Shown here piece by piece: positions 7,279 through 14,994 of a stretch of DNA of 25,793 bases; within the stretch, counting starts at the first letter, position 1; each line of letters starts with the position of its first letter. The notes beneath the pieces were generated by a model, which ran no database searches, had not been told where the DNA came from, and was given only the letters and a program-made list of their open reading frames with translations. A program made the position numbers and the translations under genes. The DNA comes from CAZEZY01 sp964516635. GTDB lineage: Bacteria > Pseudomonadota > Gammaproteobacteria > Burkholderiales > Burkholderiaceae_C. The stretch is taken from contig CAZEZY010000015.1 in NCBI GenBank assembly GCA_964516635.1, positions 1-25,793 of the forward strand, in the 5' to 3' direction.

Positions 7279-8682
7279 ATGACCCAGTACTTTGACCCCT
7301 ACGACGCCGACCGCCCCCTCCTGATGAAGTGCAGCTGCGGACGCGACCACACCGTGGCAGAGCACCAGCAGGAAGTGGCGGCCCAGCAGGCCGTGACCGA
7401 ACTGAAACGGCGCAGCGAAACCGCCGAATTCGAGGCGTATTCGAACCAGTTCATCGAAGCCACCCTGATGAAATCGCTCTTCCCGAACGAGCCGGTGCGT
7501 CGGCGCTTCCTGCGCGCTGTGGGCAAGGGCACCGCCATGGCCGCCATTTCCAGCCTGCTGCCCGTGGCCAGCCTGCAAGCCATGGCCCAGGAACGCCGTT
7601 CGCTGGAAAAAACCAACCTCACCATCGGTTTCATCCCCATCACCTGTGCCACGCCACTGATCATGGCGCACCCGCTGGGCTTTTATGAAAAGCAGGGCCT
7701 GAAGGTGGAAGTCACCAAAACCGCCGGCTGGGCGCTGGTGCGAGACAAGGTCATCAACAAGGAATACGACGCGTCGCACTTCCTCTCACCCATGCCGCTG
7801 GCCATGAGCCTCGGTCTGGGTTCCAACGCCACCCCCACCAACGTGGCCACCATTCAGAACATCAACGGCCAGGCCATTGTGCTGGCCATGAAACACAAAG
7901 ACAACCGCGATCCGAAGAACTGGAAAGGCTTCAAGTTCGGCATCCCGTTCGACTACTCCATCCACAACTTCCTGCTCCGTTACTACCTGGCGGAAAACGG
8001 CATCAACCCTGATACCGACGTGCAACTGCGCGTGGTGCCGCCAGCCGAGATGGTCGCCAACCTGCGCGCGGGCAACATCGATGGCTTCCTGGGCCCGGAT
8101 CCCTTCAACCAGCGTGCCGTGTTCGACGAAGTGGGCTTCATCCACGTGCTCACCAAAGACCTGTGGAACGGCCACCCCTGCTGCGCTTTTGGCACCACCA
8201 CCGAATTCATCCAGCAGAACCCGAACACCTTTGCCGCGCTGTACCGTGCGGTGCTCACCGCCGCGGCCATGGCGCGCGACCCGGCCAACCGCCCACTCAT
8301 CGCGCAGACCATCGCGCCAGCCCAGTACCTCAACCAGCCGGAAGTCGTGGTACGACAGGTGCTCACCGGCCGGTACGCCGACGGGCTGGGAGGCATCCAG
8401 AACGTCCCCGACCGCGCCGACTTCGACCCCATGCCCTGGCAGAGCATGGCCGTGTGGATGCTCACGCAGATGAAGCGCTGGGGCTACATCCAGAACGAGG
8501 TGAACTACCGTCAGATCGCCGAACGCGTGTTCCTGATCACCGATGCCCGCCGCCACATGAAAAACCTGGGACATGCCTTTGAAGACGGCCCCACCATGAA
8601 GAAGCACATGATCATGGGGAAGGAGTTCGACCCCACCCGTCCCGAGGCTTACCTCAACAGCTTCGCGATCAGAAAGGGGTAA
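7279..8682 (+). CDS. cynA: Cyanate/nitrate-type ABC transporter substrate-binding protein, Tat signal with long N-extension
   Basis: 467 residues. The mature part is an NrtA/CynA-type periplasmic binding protein (TNLTIGFIPITCATPLIMAHPLGFYEKQGLKVEV, RAGNIDGFLGPDPFNQRAVF). A twin-arginine signal, PVRRRFLRAVGKGTAMAAISSLLP, lies near residues 72-95. It is preceded by about 70 residues containing C18-S-C20-G-R-D-H24 (KCSCGRDHTVAEHQQE). Start at 7279 (MTQYFDPYDADRP) has a GAGGTG ribosome-binding site; the frame is open to 7243. It is the first gene of a cynA-B-D-S operon. Cyanate as substrate is inferred from cynS at the end of the operon; nitrate or bicarbonate proteins share the fold. Confidence 0.85.
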   Translation: MTQYFDPYDADRPLLMKCSCGRDHTVAEHQQEVAAQQAVTELKRRSETAEFEAYSNQFIEATLMKSLFPNEPVRRRFLRAVGKGTAMAAISSLLPVASLQAMAQERRSLEKTNLTIGFIPITCATPLIMAHPLGFYEKQGLKVEVTKTAGWALVRDKVINKEYDASHFLSPMPLAMSLGLGSNATPTNVATIQNINGQAIVLAMKHKDNRDPKNWKGFKFGIPFDYSIHNFLLRYYLAENGINPDTDVQLRVVPPAEMVANLRAGNIDGFLGPDPFNQRAVFDEVGFIHVLTKDLWNGHPCCAFGTTTEFIQQNPNTFAALYRAVLTAAAMARDPANRPLIAQTIAPAQYLNQPEVVVRQVLTGRYADGLGGIQNVPDRADFDPMPWQSMAVWMLTQMKRWGYIQNEVNYRQIAERVFLITDARRHMKNLGHAFEDGPTMKKHMIMGKEFDPTRPEAYLNSFAIRKG

Positions 8683-8685
8683 GCC

Positions 8686-9546
8686 ATGGTTCGCAACCTG
8701 AATGTCAGGGCGGCTGTCGTTTCCCTGTTCATCTTCTTCGCGCTGATTGGACTGTGGCAACTGGCCACCACCGGCCCCACCATCGGTGGACCTGCTGCGG
8801 GCCTGAGCGCGGAAGAGCTGGAATACCTGGAAATGATGGGTCAGGCACCAGGCGATGTCAAAAGCAGCGGCCTGCCTTCACCGGGTGAAGTGGCCGCCGC
8901 CAGCTGGTCGCACCTGTCCGATCCTTTTTTCGACCGCGGACCCAACGACAAGGGCATCGGCATCCAGCTGATGCATTCGCTGGCCCGTGTGGCGCTGGGC
9001 TTTGCCCTGGCGGTGGCCGTGGCGCTGCCACTCGGGTTCCTGATCGGCATGTCCCCGCTCATGCGCAAGGCCTTCGACCCTTTCATTCAGGTGCTCAAAC
9101 CCATCAGTCCTCTGGCCTGGATGCCGCTGGCGCTTTACACCCTGAAGGACTCCAACGTCAGCGGCATCTTCGTGATCTTCATCTGCTCGGTGTGGCCGAT
9201 GCTGATCAACACCGCCTTCGGCGTGGCGTCCGTCAAGCGTGACTGGCTCAACGTGGCCATGACACTGGAAGTCTCGGCGCTGCGCAAGGCGTTCAAGGTG
9301 ATCCTGCCGGCGGCGGCCCCCACCATCCTCACCGGCATGCGCATCAGCATGGGCATTGCCTGGCTGGTGATCGTGGCGGCCGAAATGCTGGTGGGTGGCA
9401 CCGGCATCGGCTACTTCGTGTGGAACGAATGGAACAACCTGTCGCTGAGCAACGTGATCTTCGCCATCCTGATGATCGGTCTGGTGGGGATGTTGCTGGA
9501 CCAGATGTTTGGGGTGCTGCAAAGGTGGGTGACCTATGTGGAGTGA
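8686..9546 (+). CDS. cynB: Cyanate/nitrate-type ABC transporter permease
   Basis: 286 residues with an N-terminal membrane helix (VVSLFIFFALIGLWQLATT) and further helices from about residue 85. The BPD-transporter contact loop is EVSALRKAFKVILPAAAPTILTGMRISMGIAW, the EAA-like motif that docks on the ATPase. The sequence fits the NrtB/SsuC/TauC permease family. It starts 3 nt after the cynA stop. Its last codons overlap the start of the ATPase gene by 11 nt, so translation is coupled. Confidence 0.88.
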   Translation: MVRNLNVRAAVVSLFIFFALIGLWQLATTGPTIGGPAAGLSAEELEYLEMMGQAPGDVKSSGLPSPGEVAAASWSHLSDPFFDRGPNDKGIGIQLMHSLARVALGFALAVAVALPLGFLIGMSPLMRKAFDPFIQVLKPISPLAWMPLALYTLKDSNVSGIFVIFICSVWPMLINTAFGVASVKRDWLNVAMTLEVSALRKAFKVILPAAAPTILTGMRISMGIAWLVIVAAEMLVGGTGIGYFVWNEWNNLSLSNVIFAILMIGLVGMLLDQMFGVLQRWVTYVE

Positions 9547-10414
9547 CGTCAACCAGCGCGAGGCCACGGCTCTCGTACCCCGCAACCCCGCCCCTGTGGC
9601 GCCTGCCAAAGACCCTGCCATGACCGGATTTCTTCAGATCGAAAAACTCAGCAAGGCCTACGCACCCACCAAACCCGTGTTCGCCGACGTGTCGTTCACG
9701 ATCGACAAGGGCGAGTTCGTCTGCGTGATCGGTCATTCCGGCTGCGGCAAAACCACCATCCTCAACGTGCTGGCCGGCCTGGACACCGCCACCAGCGGCA
9801 ACGTGATCATGGACGGCAAGGAAGTGGTGGGCCCCAGCCTGGAACGGGGCGTGGTGTTCCAGGGCCATGCCCTCATGCCCTGGCTCACCGTGCGCAAGAA
9901 CATCGCCTTTGCGGTGGAGTCGCGCTGGCCCGGCTGGAAGGGCACCCAGGTGAACGAGCACGTGGAGAAGTACGTCGCGCTGGTCGGCCTGAGTGCCGCC
10001 ATCGACAAGAAGCCCAGCCAGTTGTCGGGCGGGATGAAACAGCGCGTGGGCATTGCCCGGGCCTTTGCCATCCAGCCCAAGATGCTGCTGCTCGACGAGC
10101 CGTTTGGTGCGCTCGACGCGCTCACGCGAGGCACCATCCAGGACGAGCTCATGACCATCGTGCACCAGACCCACCAGACGGTGTTCATGATCACCCACGA
10201 TGTGGACGAAGCCATCCTGCTGGCCGACCGCATCCTGCTGATGAGCAACGGCAGTGAAGCCGACAAGGGTTACGTGCCCGGCGGCATTGCCGAAGTGGTC
10301 GTCAACACCCTGCCGCGCGACCGCACCCGTGCCGCCTTGCACCACCTCGACGGTTACTACGACCTGCGCAACCACATCGTCGATTTTCTCGTTACCCGCG
10401 CCCAGGCGCACTGA
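9536..10414 (+). CDS. cynD: Cyanate/nitrate-type ABC transporter ATP-binding protein
   Basis: 292 residues. Walker A GHSGCGKT is at 66-73, the signature LSGGMKQR at 163-170, and Walker B MLLLDEP from 183, followed by the H-loop MITHDVDEA. It closely follows NrtD/SsuB/TauB-type ATPases. Start at 9536 (MWSDVNQREATALV) overlaps the permease stop and has an AGGTGGGTG sequence in front; an ATG at 9620 (MTGFLQIEKL) would give a more usual length but lacks a ribosome-binding site. It supplies energy for import with CynA and CynB. Confidence 0.88.
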   Translation: MWSDVNQREATALVPRNPAPVAPAKDPAMTGFLQIEKLSKAYAPTKPVFADVSFTIDKGEFVCVIGHSGCGKTTILNVLAGLDTATSGNVIMDGKEVVGPSLERGVVFQGHALMPWLTVRKNIAFAVESRWPGWKGTQVNEHVEKYVALVGLSAAIDKKPSQLSGGMKQRVGIARAFAIQPKMLLLDEPFGALDALTRGTIQDELMTIVHQTHQTVFMITHDVDEAILLADRILLMSNGSEADKGYVPGGIAEVVVNTLPRDRTRAALHHLDGYYDLRNHIVDFLVTRAQAH

Positions 10415-10442
10415 ACTTTTCCCTTTTCAATCAGGAGCCCAC

Positions 10443-10886
10443 ATGAGCCGACTCGACGTCACCGAAAAAATCATCACCACCAAAGTGGCCAAAGGCCTGA
10501 AATGGGCCGACGTGGCCAAGAAGGTGGGGCAGTCCAAGGAATGGACCACCGCCCTGTGCCTGGGCCAGATGACCGCCACGCCCGATCAGGCCAAGGTGCT
10601 GGGCAAGGTCTTCGGCCTCACCGCTGAAGAGCAGAAGTGGCTGCAAGTGGTGCCCTACAAGGGTTCGCTCCCCACCAGCGTGCCCACCGACCCGCTGATC
10701 TACCGCTTCTACGAACTGGTCAGCGTGTACGGCACCACCTTCAAGGAGCTCATCCACGAAGAATTCGGCGACGGCATCATGAGCGCCATCGACTTCAAGA
10801 TGGACCTGCAGCGCCAGCCCGACCCGAACGGTGATCGCGTGAACATTGTCATGTCGGGGAAGTTCCTGCCGTACAAGCAGTACTGA
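10443..10886 (+). CDS. cynS: Cyanate hydratase (cyanase)
   Basis: 147 residues. The enzyme converts cyanate and bicarbonate to carbamate and CO2, the carbamate breaking down to ammonia and CO2. R88, E91 (IYRFYELVSVYG) and S114 (DGIMSAIDF) correspond to the catalytic Arg96, Glu99 and Ser122 of the E. coli enzyme. The N-terminal HTH-like domain (KGLKWADVAKKVGQSKEWTTALCLGQ) and C-terminal SGKFLPYKQY are conserved. The ATG at 10443 has a strong AGGAG ribosome-binding site. It closes the cyn operon and is followed by a terminator. The gene order SBP-permease-ATPase-cyanase is that of cyanobacterial cynABDS rather than E. coli cynTSX, and no carbonic anhydrase gene is in this operon. Confidence 0.96.
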   Translation: MSRLDVTEKIITTKVAKGLKWADVAKKVGQSKEWTTALCLGQMTATPDQAKVLGKVFGLTAEEQKWLQVVPYKGSLPTSVPTDPLIYRFYELVSVYGTTFKELIHEEFGDGIMSAIDFKMDLQRQPDPNGDRVNIVMSGKFLPYKQY

Positions 10887-10913
10887 CCAGGGCATCCTGT
10901 TTCAGCGAGTTTG

Positions 10914-10939
10914 AAAGCCGGTGGCGACACCGGCTTTTT
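10914..10939 (+). terminator. Rho-independent terminator after cynS
   Basis: A 10-bp perfect stem (AAAGCCGGTG / CACCGGCTTT) with a GCGA tetraloop runs directly into a short T tract, 28 nt after the cynS stop. It should end the cyn transcript and separate it from the downstream metal transporter. Confidence 0.9.
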
Positions 10940-10953
10940 GTCATACTTGATGT

Positions 10954-11865
10954 ATGGTCAATGAGATCCACGCAACCTGTCAGTCCGCTTGTGGCTGTAC
11001 AGCATCACCTTCGCCTGCCAGTCAGCACGACTTACCTGCCGACCCTCAGGGGCTCGCGGTGTCCACCTACCTCATCCCCCAGATGGATTGCCCGTCCGAG
11101 GAGCGCATCATCCGCCTGGCGTTGCAGAGTCTGGACACCGTCAAGGCATTGCGTTTTGACCTGCCCGGGCACCAGCTGGCAGTCATCCATGACGGGGCGG
11201 CTGAACCGATCACCGATCGTTTGCAGCCCCTGGGCATGGGGGCGGTGCTGAAACACAGCCAGTCGGCCCCCCCAGCCTCCTTGGATGCCCTGCCCCCGCA
11301 TGCTGAGATGGCACCGCTGGATGAGTCGCGCGCCCTGTACATCTTGCTGGCCATCAACGCCGTGATGTTTGTCGTCGAACTGGTGGCGGGCCTGATCGCC
11401 CAGTCCACCGGCCTGATGGCCGATTCGCTGGACATGCTGGCCGATGCGGCCGTTTACGGCCTGGCGCTTTACGCCGTGGGCCGGGGTGTCCAGATGCAGG
11501 TCCGCGCCGCGCATCTTGCAGGGTATCTGCAGATGATCCTGGCCATCGGCGTGTTGCTGGAAGTGGCCAGGCGTTTCGTCTGGGGCAGCGAACCCGAGTC
11601 CATGCTGATGATGTCGATTGCGCTGGTGGCCTTGTTGGCGAACGTCACCTGCCTGATGCTGATTGCCCGACACCGCCACGGTGGAGCGCACATGAAAGCA
11701 AGCTGGATTTTTTCGGCCAACGACGTCCTCATCAACGCGGGCGTCATCATGGCAGGTGCCCTGGTGGCCTGGACAGGCTCCCGTTACCCGGACCTGCTGA
11801 TTGGCACCTTGATTGGCGTGATCGTGCTCAACGGTGCGCGCCGGATCCTGGCGTTGAAAGGGTGA
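10954..11865 (+). CDS. CDF-type heavy-metal cation transporter with HMA-like N-terminal domain
   Basis: 303 residues. A Cys-rich N-terminus (ATCQSACGCTASP) precedes a heavy-metal-associated-like domain with the motif QMDCPSEERIIRLAL at about 45-60 in place of the usual CxxC. Cation-diffusion-facilitator membrane helices follow from about residue 125 (LYILLAINAVMFVVELVAGLIAQ). The TM2 metal site reads DMLAD (DxxxD), and the TM5 site reads NDVLIN (DxxxN) rather than HxxxD. Such proteins export divalent metals by proton antiport; the metal here is not predictable. The ATG at 10954 lacks a ribosome-binding site and sits in a dyad (TTGA...TCAA, 10947-10961); a GTG at 11059 is an alternative that would keep the HMA motif. 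It converges on the rubredoxin gene with 5 nt between stops. Confidence 0.8.
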   Translation: MVNEIHATCQSACGCTASPSPASQHDLPADPQGLAVSTYLIPQMDCPSEERIIRLALQSLDTVKALRFDLPGHQLAVIHDGAAEPITDRLQPLGMGAVLKHSQSAPPASLDALPPHAEMAPLDESRALYILLAINAVMFVVELVAGLIAQSTGLMADSLDMLADAAVYGLALYAVGRGVQMQVRAAHLAGYLQMILAIGVLLEVARRFVWGSEPESMLMMSIALVALLANVTCLMLIARHRHGGAHMKASWIFSANDVLINAGVIMAGALVAWTGSRYPDLLIGTLIGVIVLNGARRILALKG

Positions 11866-11870
11866 CGGCG

Positions 11871-13097
11871 TCAGGCGGACAAAGTCATCGGATGCGATGT
11901 GGTCTTCACCCGCACCGGCGCCGCCTTGGGCACATAAGGCACGGGCGCTGCGCCGCAAATATCCGCCGCGATGGTTTTGGCCTGCCTCGCAATCGGCTCG
12001 ATGAAGCGGCTGGCCTGCCCGTTCACGGTGATGCAGTCGCCCAGGGCATGAATAGATGGGTTGCTGGTGCGCAGCGTATCGGCCTCCACGGCAATGCCTT
12101 GCTGCCAGGCCAGAGCGGCACTGGTGGCCAAACGGGAAGGGGTGACCAGACCGGTGGCAGCCACCACCTGGTCGGCCTCCAGCACCTGACCGCAGGTGGT
12201 GGTGACCCGGTAGCCAAGGCCCGCCTTTTCCACACCCGCCACCTGCACCTCACCCAAAAAGGTGATGGGCAAGGCCTTCCAGGCGTCCAGCAGGGGCTGC
12301 CCAGCCTGGTCCGATGGCCAGCGAGCCAGTGGTGATGACTGGGTGTCGAGCAAGGTGATGCGATGTCCGCCCAGGGCCAGGTCATTGGCGAGTTCGCTCC
12401 CCACCAGACCAGCCCCGACGATGACCACCTCCTTCGGGGCAGCTCCGAGCGCGGTGCGCAGTTTCTGGTAACTGTCCAGGTGGTTCACGCGCCACACGTG
12501 CTGGGCCGGGAGGGTGGGTGGCAGCGCCGCCTGTGCACCGTGCGCCAGCACCAGACGGTCGTAACGCACCGGGCCACGTGTGGTGCGCAGGGTGCGCGTG
12601 TCCGCACAGATGCGCACGGCCTGCGTGTGGGCCAGCAGCCGCACGTTCAAGCGCCGGGCCGCATCGAAACCGGTCTCACGCGCCAGGCGTGCAGGGTCCA
12701 GCCCCCGCGCCACCGCCACCGAAAGCAAGGGTTTGTCGTACACATCGGCGGCGCAGGCGCTCACCAGGGTGATGGGCAACTGGGCATCCTGCGCGCGCAG
12801 GGCTTCGACCATCTGCCAGCCCGCACGCCCGCCACCCACGATCACCACCCCGGCGGCGCCATGCCGGGCCTTCACGGGCGTATCGCCTGCCGCTTGCTCG
12901 CGCAGAGCTTCCAGGCTCGGCGCTTCGTACAGCGAGAAGTCGCCCTTGGTGACGCCGCACAGCGGGCAAGACCAGTCGTCTGGAATGTCCTCGTATCGGG
13001 TGCCAGCCATCAGCCCACTGTCTGGGTCGCCCACCGCCTCGTCGTAGAGGTAGCCGCAGGCGTGGCAGATGTACTGGCGGTAGGGGATGGCGCTCAT
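11871..13097 (-). CDS. Rubredoxin-NAD(P)H:rubredoxin reductase fusion
   Basis: 408 residues. Rubredoxin occupies residues 6-55 with the four iron ligands C11, C14 (ICHACGY), C44 and C47 (SCPLCG). A short linker leads to a pyridine-nucleotide FAD oxidoreductase with the FAD motif VGGGRAG at 87-93, the family motif YDKPLLS at 120-126, the NAD motif VGAGLVG at 227-233 and the second FAD motif (IHALGDC). The reductase part resembles rubredoxin reductases (AlkT/RubB) and NorW. It should pass electrons from NAD(P)H through FAD to the Fe(Cys)4 centre for a partner enzyme. Its start overlaps the stop of the flavoprotein gene (ATGA), so that protein is the natural partner candidate. It is the last gene of the sigma-54-controlled operon. 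Confidence 0.9.
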   Translation of the reverse strand: MSAIPYRQYICHACGYLYDEAVGDPDSGLMAGTRYEDIPDDWSCPLCGVTKGDFSLYEAPSLEALREQAAGDTPVKARHGAAGVVIVGGGRAGWQMVEALRAQDAQLPITLVSACAADVYDKPLLSVAVARGLDPARLARETGFDAARRLNVRLLAHTQAVRICADTRTLRTTRGPVRYDRLVLAHGAQAALPPTLPAQHVWRVNHLDSYQKLRTALGAAPKEVVIVGAGLVGSELANDLALGGHRITLLDTQSSPLARWPSDQAGQPLLDAWKALPITFLGEVQVAGVEKAGLGYRVTTTCGQVLEADQVVAATGLVTPSRLATSAALAWQQGIAVEADTLRTSNPSIHALGDCITVNGQASRFIEPIARQAKTIAADICGAAPVPYVPKAAPVRVKTTSHPMTLSA

Positions 13098-14236
13098 GCG
13101 GGCATCACCTCCGCCGAAAGGCGATGGATTTCCTTGCGCAGGTGCTTGATGGCGGGCGTGACGATGGCCACGAACTGTGCTTCGCGCACCCGGCGCTGCA
13201 CCTCTGAATGCATGAGGTAGCCCCGCGCCCCCTGGTGCAGCAGGGCCGAATTGGCGGCCCGCAGGGCCAGTTCAGCCCCGTGGGCACGGGCGTCCAGCAC
13301 GTCGATGAAGTAGTCGGTGGACGTGTCGAAGGGCGTTTCGGCCAGCTTCATCACCCGGGCCAGCAGACCATCGAGTTCGGCCTGCAGGTCGGCTGGCCGG
13401 TCTTCCAGAAACTGGTTCACAGGCCCCAGCTGCCCCTCCACCGCCCACATGCTGTCGATGGCGCCCTGGATGACCCCCGCCGCCATCCCACACTGCAGCA
13501 GCACAAAGCCGCCGCGGATGCGTGCGATCAGTGGCTTGGCCGGATCGGCCACGATGTCATCGGCACCCACAAACAGGTCTTTGCATTGCACGCTGTAAGT
13601 GCCTGTGCCTTCCATGCCCGAAAACTCGGGGCAGGCCTTGAGCGTGACGCCGGGCGCATCGCAGCGCAGCATGAACATGAGCTCGCGCCCCGCACACCCA
13701 CCATCCACTTGCACCGCTGCGATGGCGCCAAAGTAATGGTCTGGGGCCAGGTTGCTCACCCACGGCAGGGTGCCGTTGACGAGGTACCCCCCTTCCACCG
13801 GTGTGGCCTTGAGCAGCAGCGCCTCGATCTGCGCAAAGCTCTTCATCGGGTTGGACAGACCGGTGCCGCCCAGGGTGTCGCCGCGCATGTGCCTGGCCAG
13901 CCGCTCCCCCATCAACGCCGGGTTGCCCGATGCCTGAAGGTACAACCCGGCCACGCATTGGCACCACATCATGAAACCGGTGGCGCCGCACACCTTCGCC
14001 GCTTCGGCCATGGCCTGGATGGCCAGCGGGTAGTCACCCGCCGTGCCATCGGCTTGCGTGAGATGAGCGCTCATGGCGCCCGCCGCAGCCAGTTGTTTCA
14101 GCAGATCGGCCGGGTAAGCCCCACGGTCAATGTCGTAGGCCTGAGCAGCCAAGGGCCCCTGGGCAATGGCACGCACGGCCTTCAGCAAGGGAGCACGAGG
14201 GGTCGCGAGTTCGGGCGGCAGGTCGGCGGGGTTCAT
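13094..14236 (-). CDS. Acyl-CoA-dehydrogenase-fold flavoprotein lacking the catalytic glutamate
   Basis: 380 residues. The overall fold pattern is that of the acyl-CoA dehydrogenase superfamily (ADGTAGDYPLAIQAMAEAAKVCGATGFMMWCQC; PWVSNLAPDHYF; GMEGTGTYSVQCKDLFV; RRVREAQFVAIVTPAIKHLRKEI). Aligning REAQFVAIVTPA with the usual RDAKIYxIYEGT puts Thr360 where the base Glu normally sits. The alternative position used by isovaleryl-CoA dehydrogenase (LDxER) reads GGFVLL, with Phe. It is therefore unlikely to be an ordinary dehydrogenase. SfnB/DszC-type flavin monooxygenases share this fold and are one possibility. An AAGGAG ribosome-binding site precedes the ATG, 24 nt after the OsmC-like gene. Confidence 0.82.
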   Translation of the reverse strand: MNPADLPPELATPRAPLLKAVRAIAQGPLAAQAYDIDRGAYPADLLKQLAAAGAMSAHLTQADGTAGDYPLAIQAMAEAAKVCGATGFMMWCQCVAGLYLQASGNPALMGERLARHMRGDTLGGTGLSNPMKSFAQIEALLLKATPVEGGYLVNGTLPWVSNLAPDHYFGAIAAVQVDGGCAGRELMFMLRCDAPGVTLKACPEFSGMEGTGTYSVQCKDLFVGADDIVADPAKPLIARIRGGFVLLQCGMAAGVIQGAIDSMWAVEGQLGPVNQFLEDRPADLQAELDGLLARVMKLAETPFDTSTDYFIDVLDARAHGAELALRAANSALLHQGARGYLMHSEVQRRVREAQFVAIVTPAIKHLRKEIHRLSAEVMPA

Positions 14237-14260
14237 GCGGGGCTCCTTGGGGTCAGGGAT

Positions 14261-14824
14261 TCAGGCCATGCTGATCTTGAACGGCACGGGGTTGCGGATG
14301 GTGTTGGCCACGGGGGAGTAATAGTTGGCGTGCTGCACGATCTCTTCGAGCACCTCACGCGGGGCATCGCCTTCCACCAGCACCTTCACACGCACTTCCT
14401 GGAAGCCCATCTGCGGTGGCGTCATTTCCAGTGCCCCACCGGCACCCCAGGCAGCGGGGTTGCCAATGTCGCCCTCCAGAAACACCTCCAGCTTGCTGAG
14501 CTTGACGCCCTTCCAGGTGGCCACGGCCGTCACACCCACCGCAATGCAGCCCCCCAGACCGGAGAGCACGATCTCGCCAGGAGCGGGGGCGGTGTCTTCA
14601 CCAAACAGATGCAGGGGTTCGTCCACCACCACCATGTGCTTGTCCCCCACCGACGACAGGGAGCGGTACTGCCCTTCCATGACGGTATGGACCTTGTTGG
14701 TGCCCCGTCGAGCCGGGTTGGCCTTGCCGCCGGCCGCGAATTCGGCCAGGCCCTTGGCATCGATCGGGCGCAGATAGGTCTTGACGGTGGTGACGGGGGC
14801 TTCGACGGTATCGGTGGCAGACAT
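14261..14824 (-). CDS. OsmC-family protein with a single cysteine
   Basis: 187 residues. The OsmC core is visible: EIVLSGLGGCIAVGVTAVATWKGVKLSKLEVFLEGDI in the middle and a C-terminal helix EIVQHANYYSPVANTIRNPV. OsmC/Ohr proteins reduce organic hydroperoxides with a cysteine pair. Here C93 is the only cysteine, and the second position, usually CPV, reads SPV (S170), so the classical disulfide cycle cannot work as such. Start at 14824 (MSATDTVEAPV) has an AGGA ribosome-binding site; an upstream TTG at 14863 is unlikely. It is the first gene behind the sigma-54 promoter. Confidence 0.87.
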   Translation of the reverse strand: MSATDTVEAPVTTVKTYLRPIDAKGLAEFAAGGKANPARRGTNKVHTVMEGQYRSLSSVGDKHMVVVDEPLHLFGEDTAPAPGEIVLSGLGGCIAVGVTAVATWKGVKLSKLEVFLEGDIGNPAAWGAGGALEMTPPQMGFQEVRVKVLVEGDAPREVLEEIVQHANYYSPVANTIRNPVPFKISMA

Positions 14825-14884
14825 GGCAGCTTCCTGAGTAGGGGTTGGGGGCAGGCGCCGCAACCGGCACCCTGCCCACTGTCT

Positions 14885-14901
14885 TGCAATCCACGTGCCA
14901 G
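14885..14901 (-). promoter_or_regulatory. Sigma-54 (-24/-12) promoter of the OsmC/flavoprotein/rubredoxin operon
   Basis: Read on the minus strand the sequence is CTGGCACGTGGATTGCA, which fits the consensus YTGGCAC-N5-TTGCW at every fixed position. The GG and GC dinucleotides are correctly spaced. A start site about 12 nt further on would fall near 14874 and leave a leader of roughly 50 nt before the OsmC-like ATG at 14824. The gene for a sigma-54 activator lies immediately upstream. Confidence 0.85.
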
Positions 14902-14927
14902 ACGACCCTCACCCGAACGGGGCTCTC

Positions 14928-14940
14928 CAAGTCTTTGATT
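14928..14940. promoter_or_regulatory. IHF binding site between enhancer and sigma-54 promoter
   Basis: CAAGTCTTTGATT fits the reverse complement of the IHF consensus WATCAANNNNTTR at all fixed positions. It sits between the inverted repeat (14995-15035) and the -24/-12 element, about 60 nt upstream of the predicted start site, where IHF normally bends DNA so that the activator can touch the polymerase. Confidence 0.68.
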
Positions 14941-14994
14941 TCAGGAAGAAATCACTTGAAAACCCGAGAAACCGAGCATCCGCCCCCAGAGAAA

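Noticed and set aside
13208..14938. Long plus-strand frame (about 570 codons) across the OsmC-like and flavoprotein genes
   Set aside because: It is antisense to two well-supported genes and crosses the sigma-54 promoter region; no domain is recognisable.
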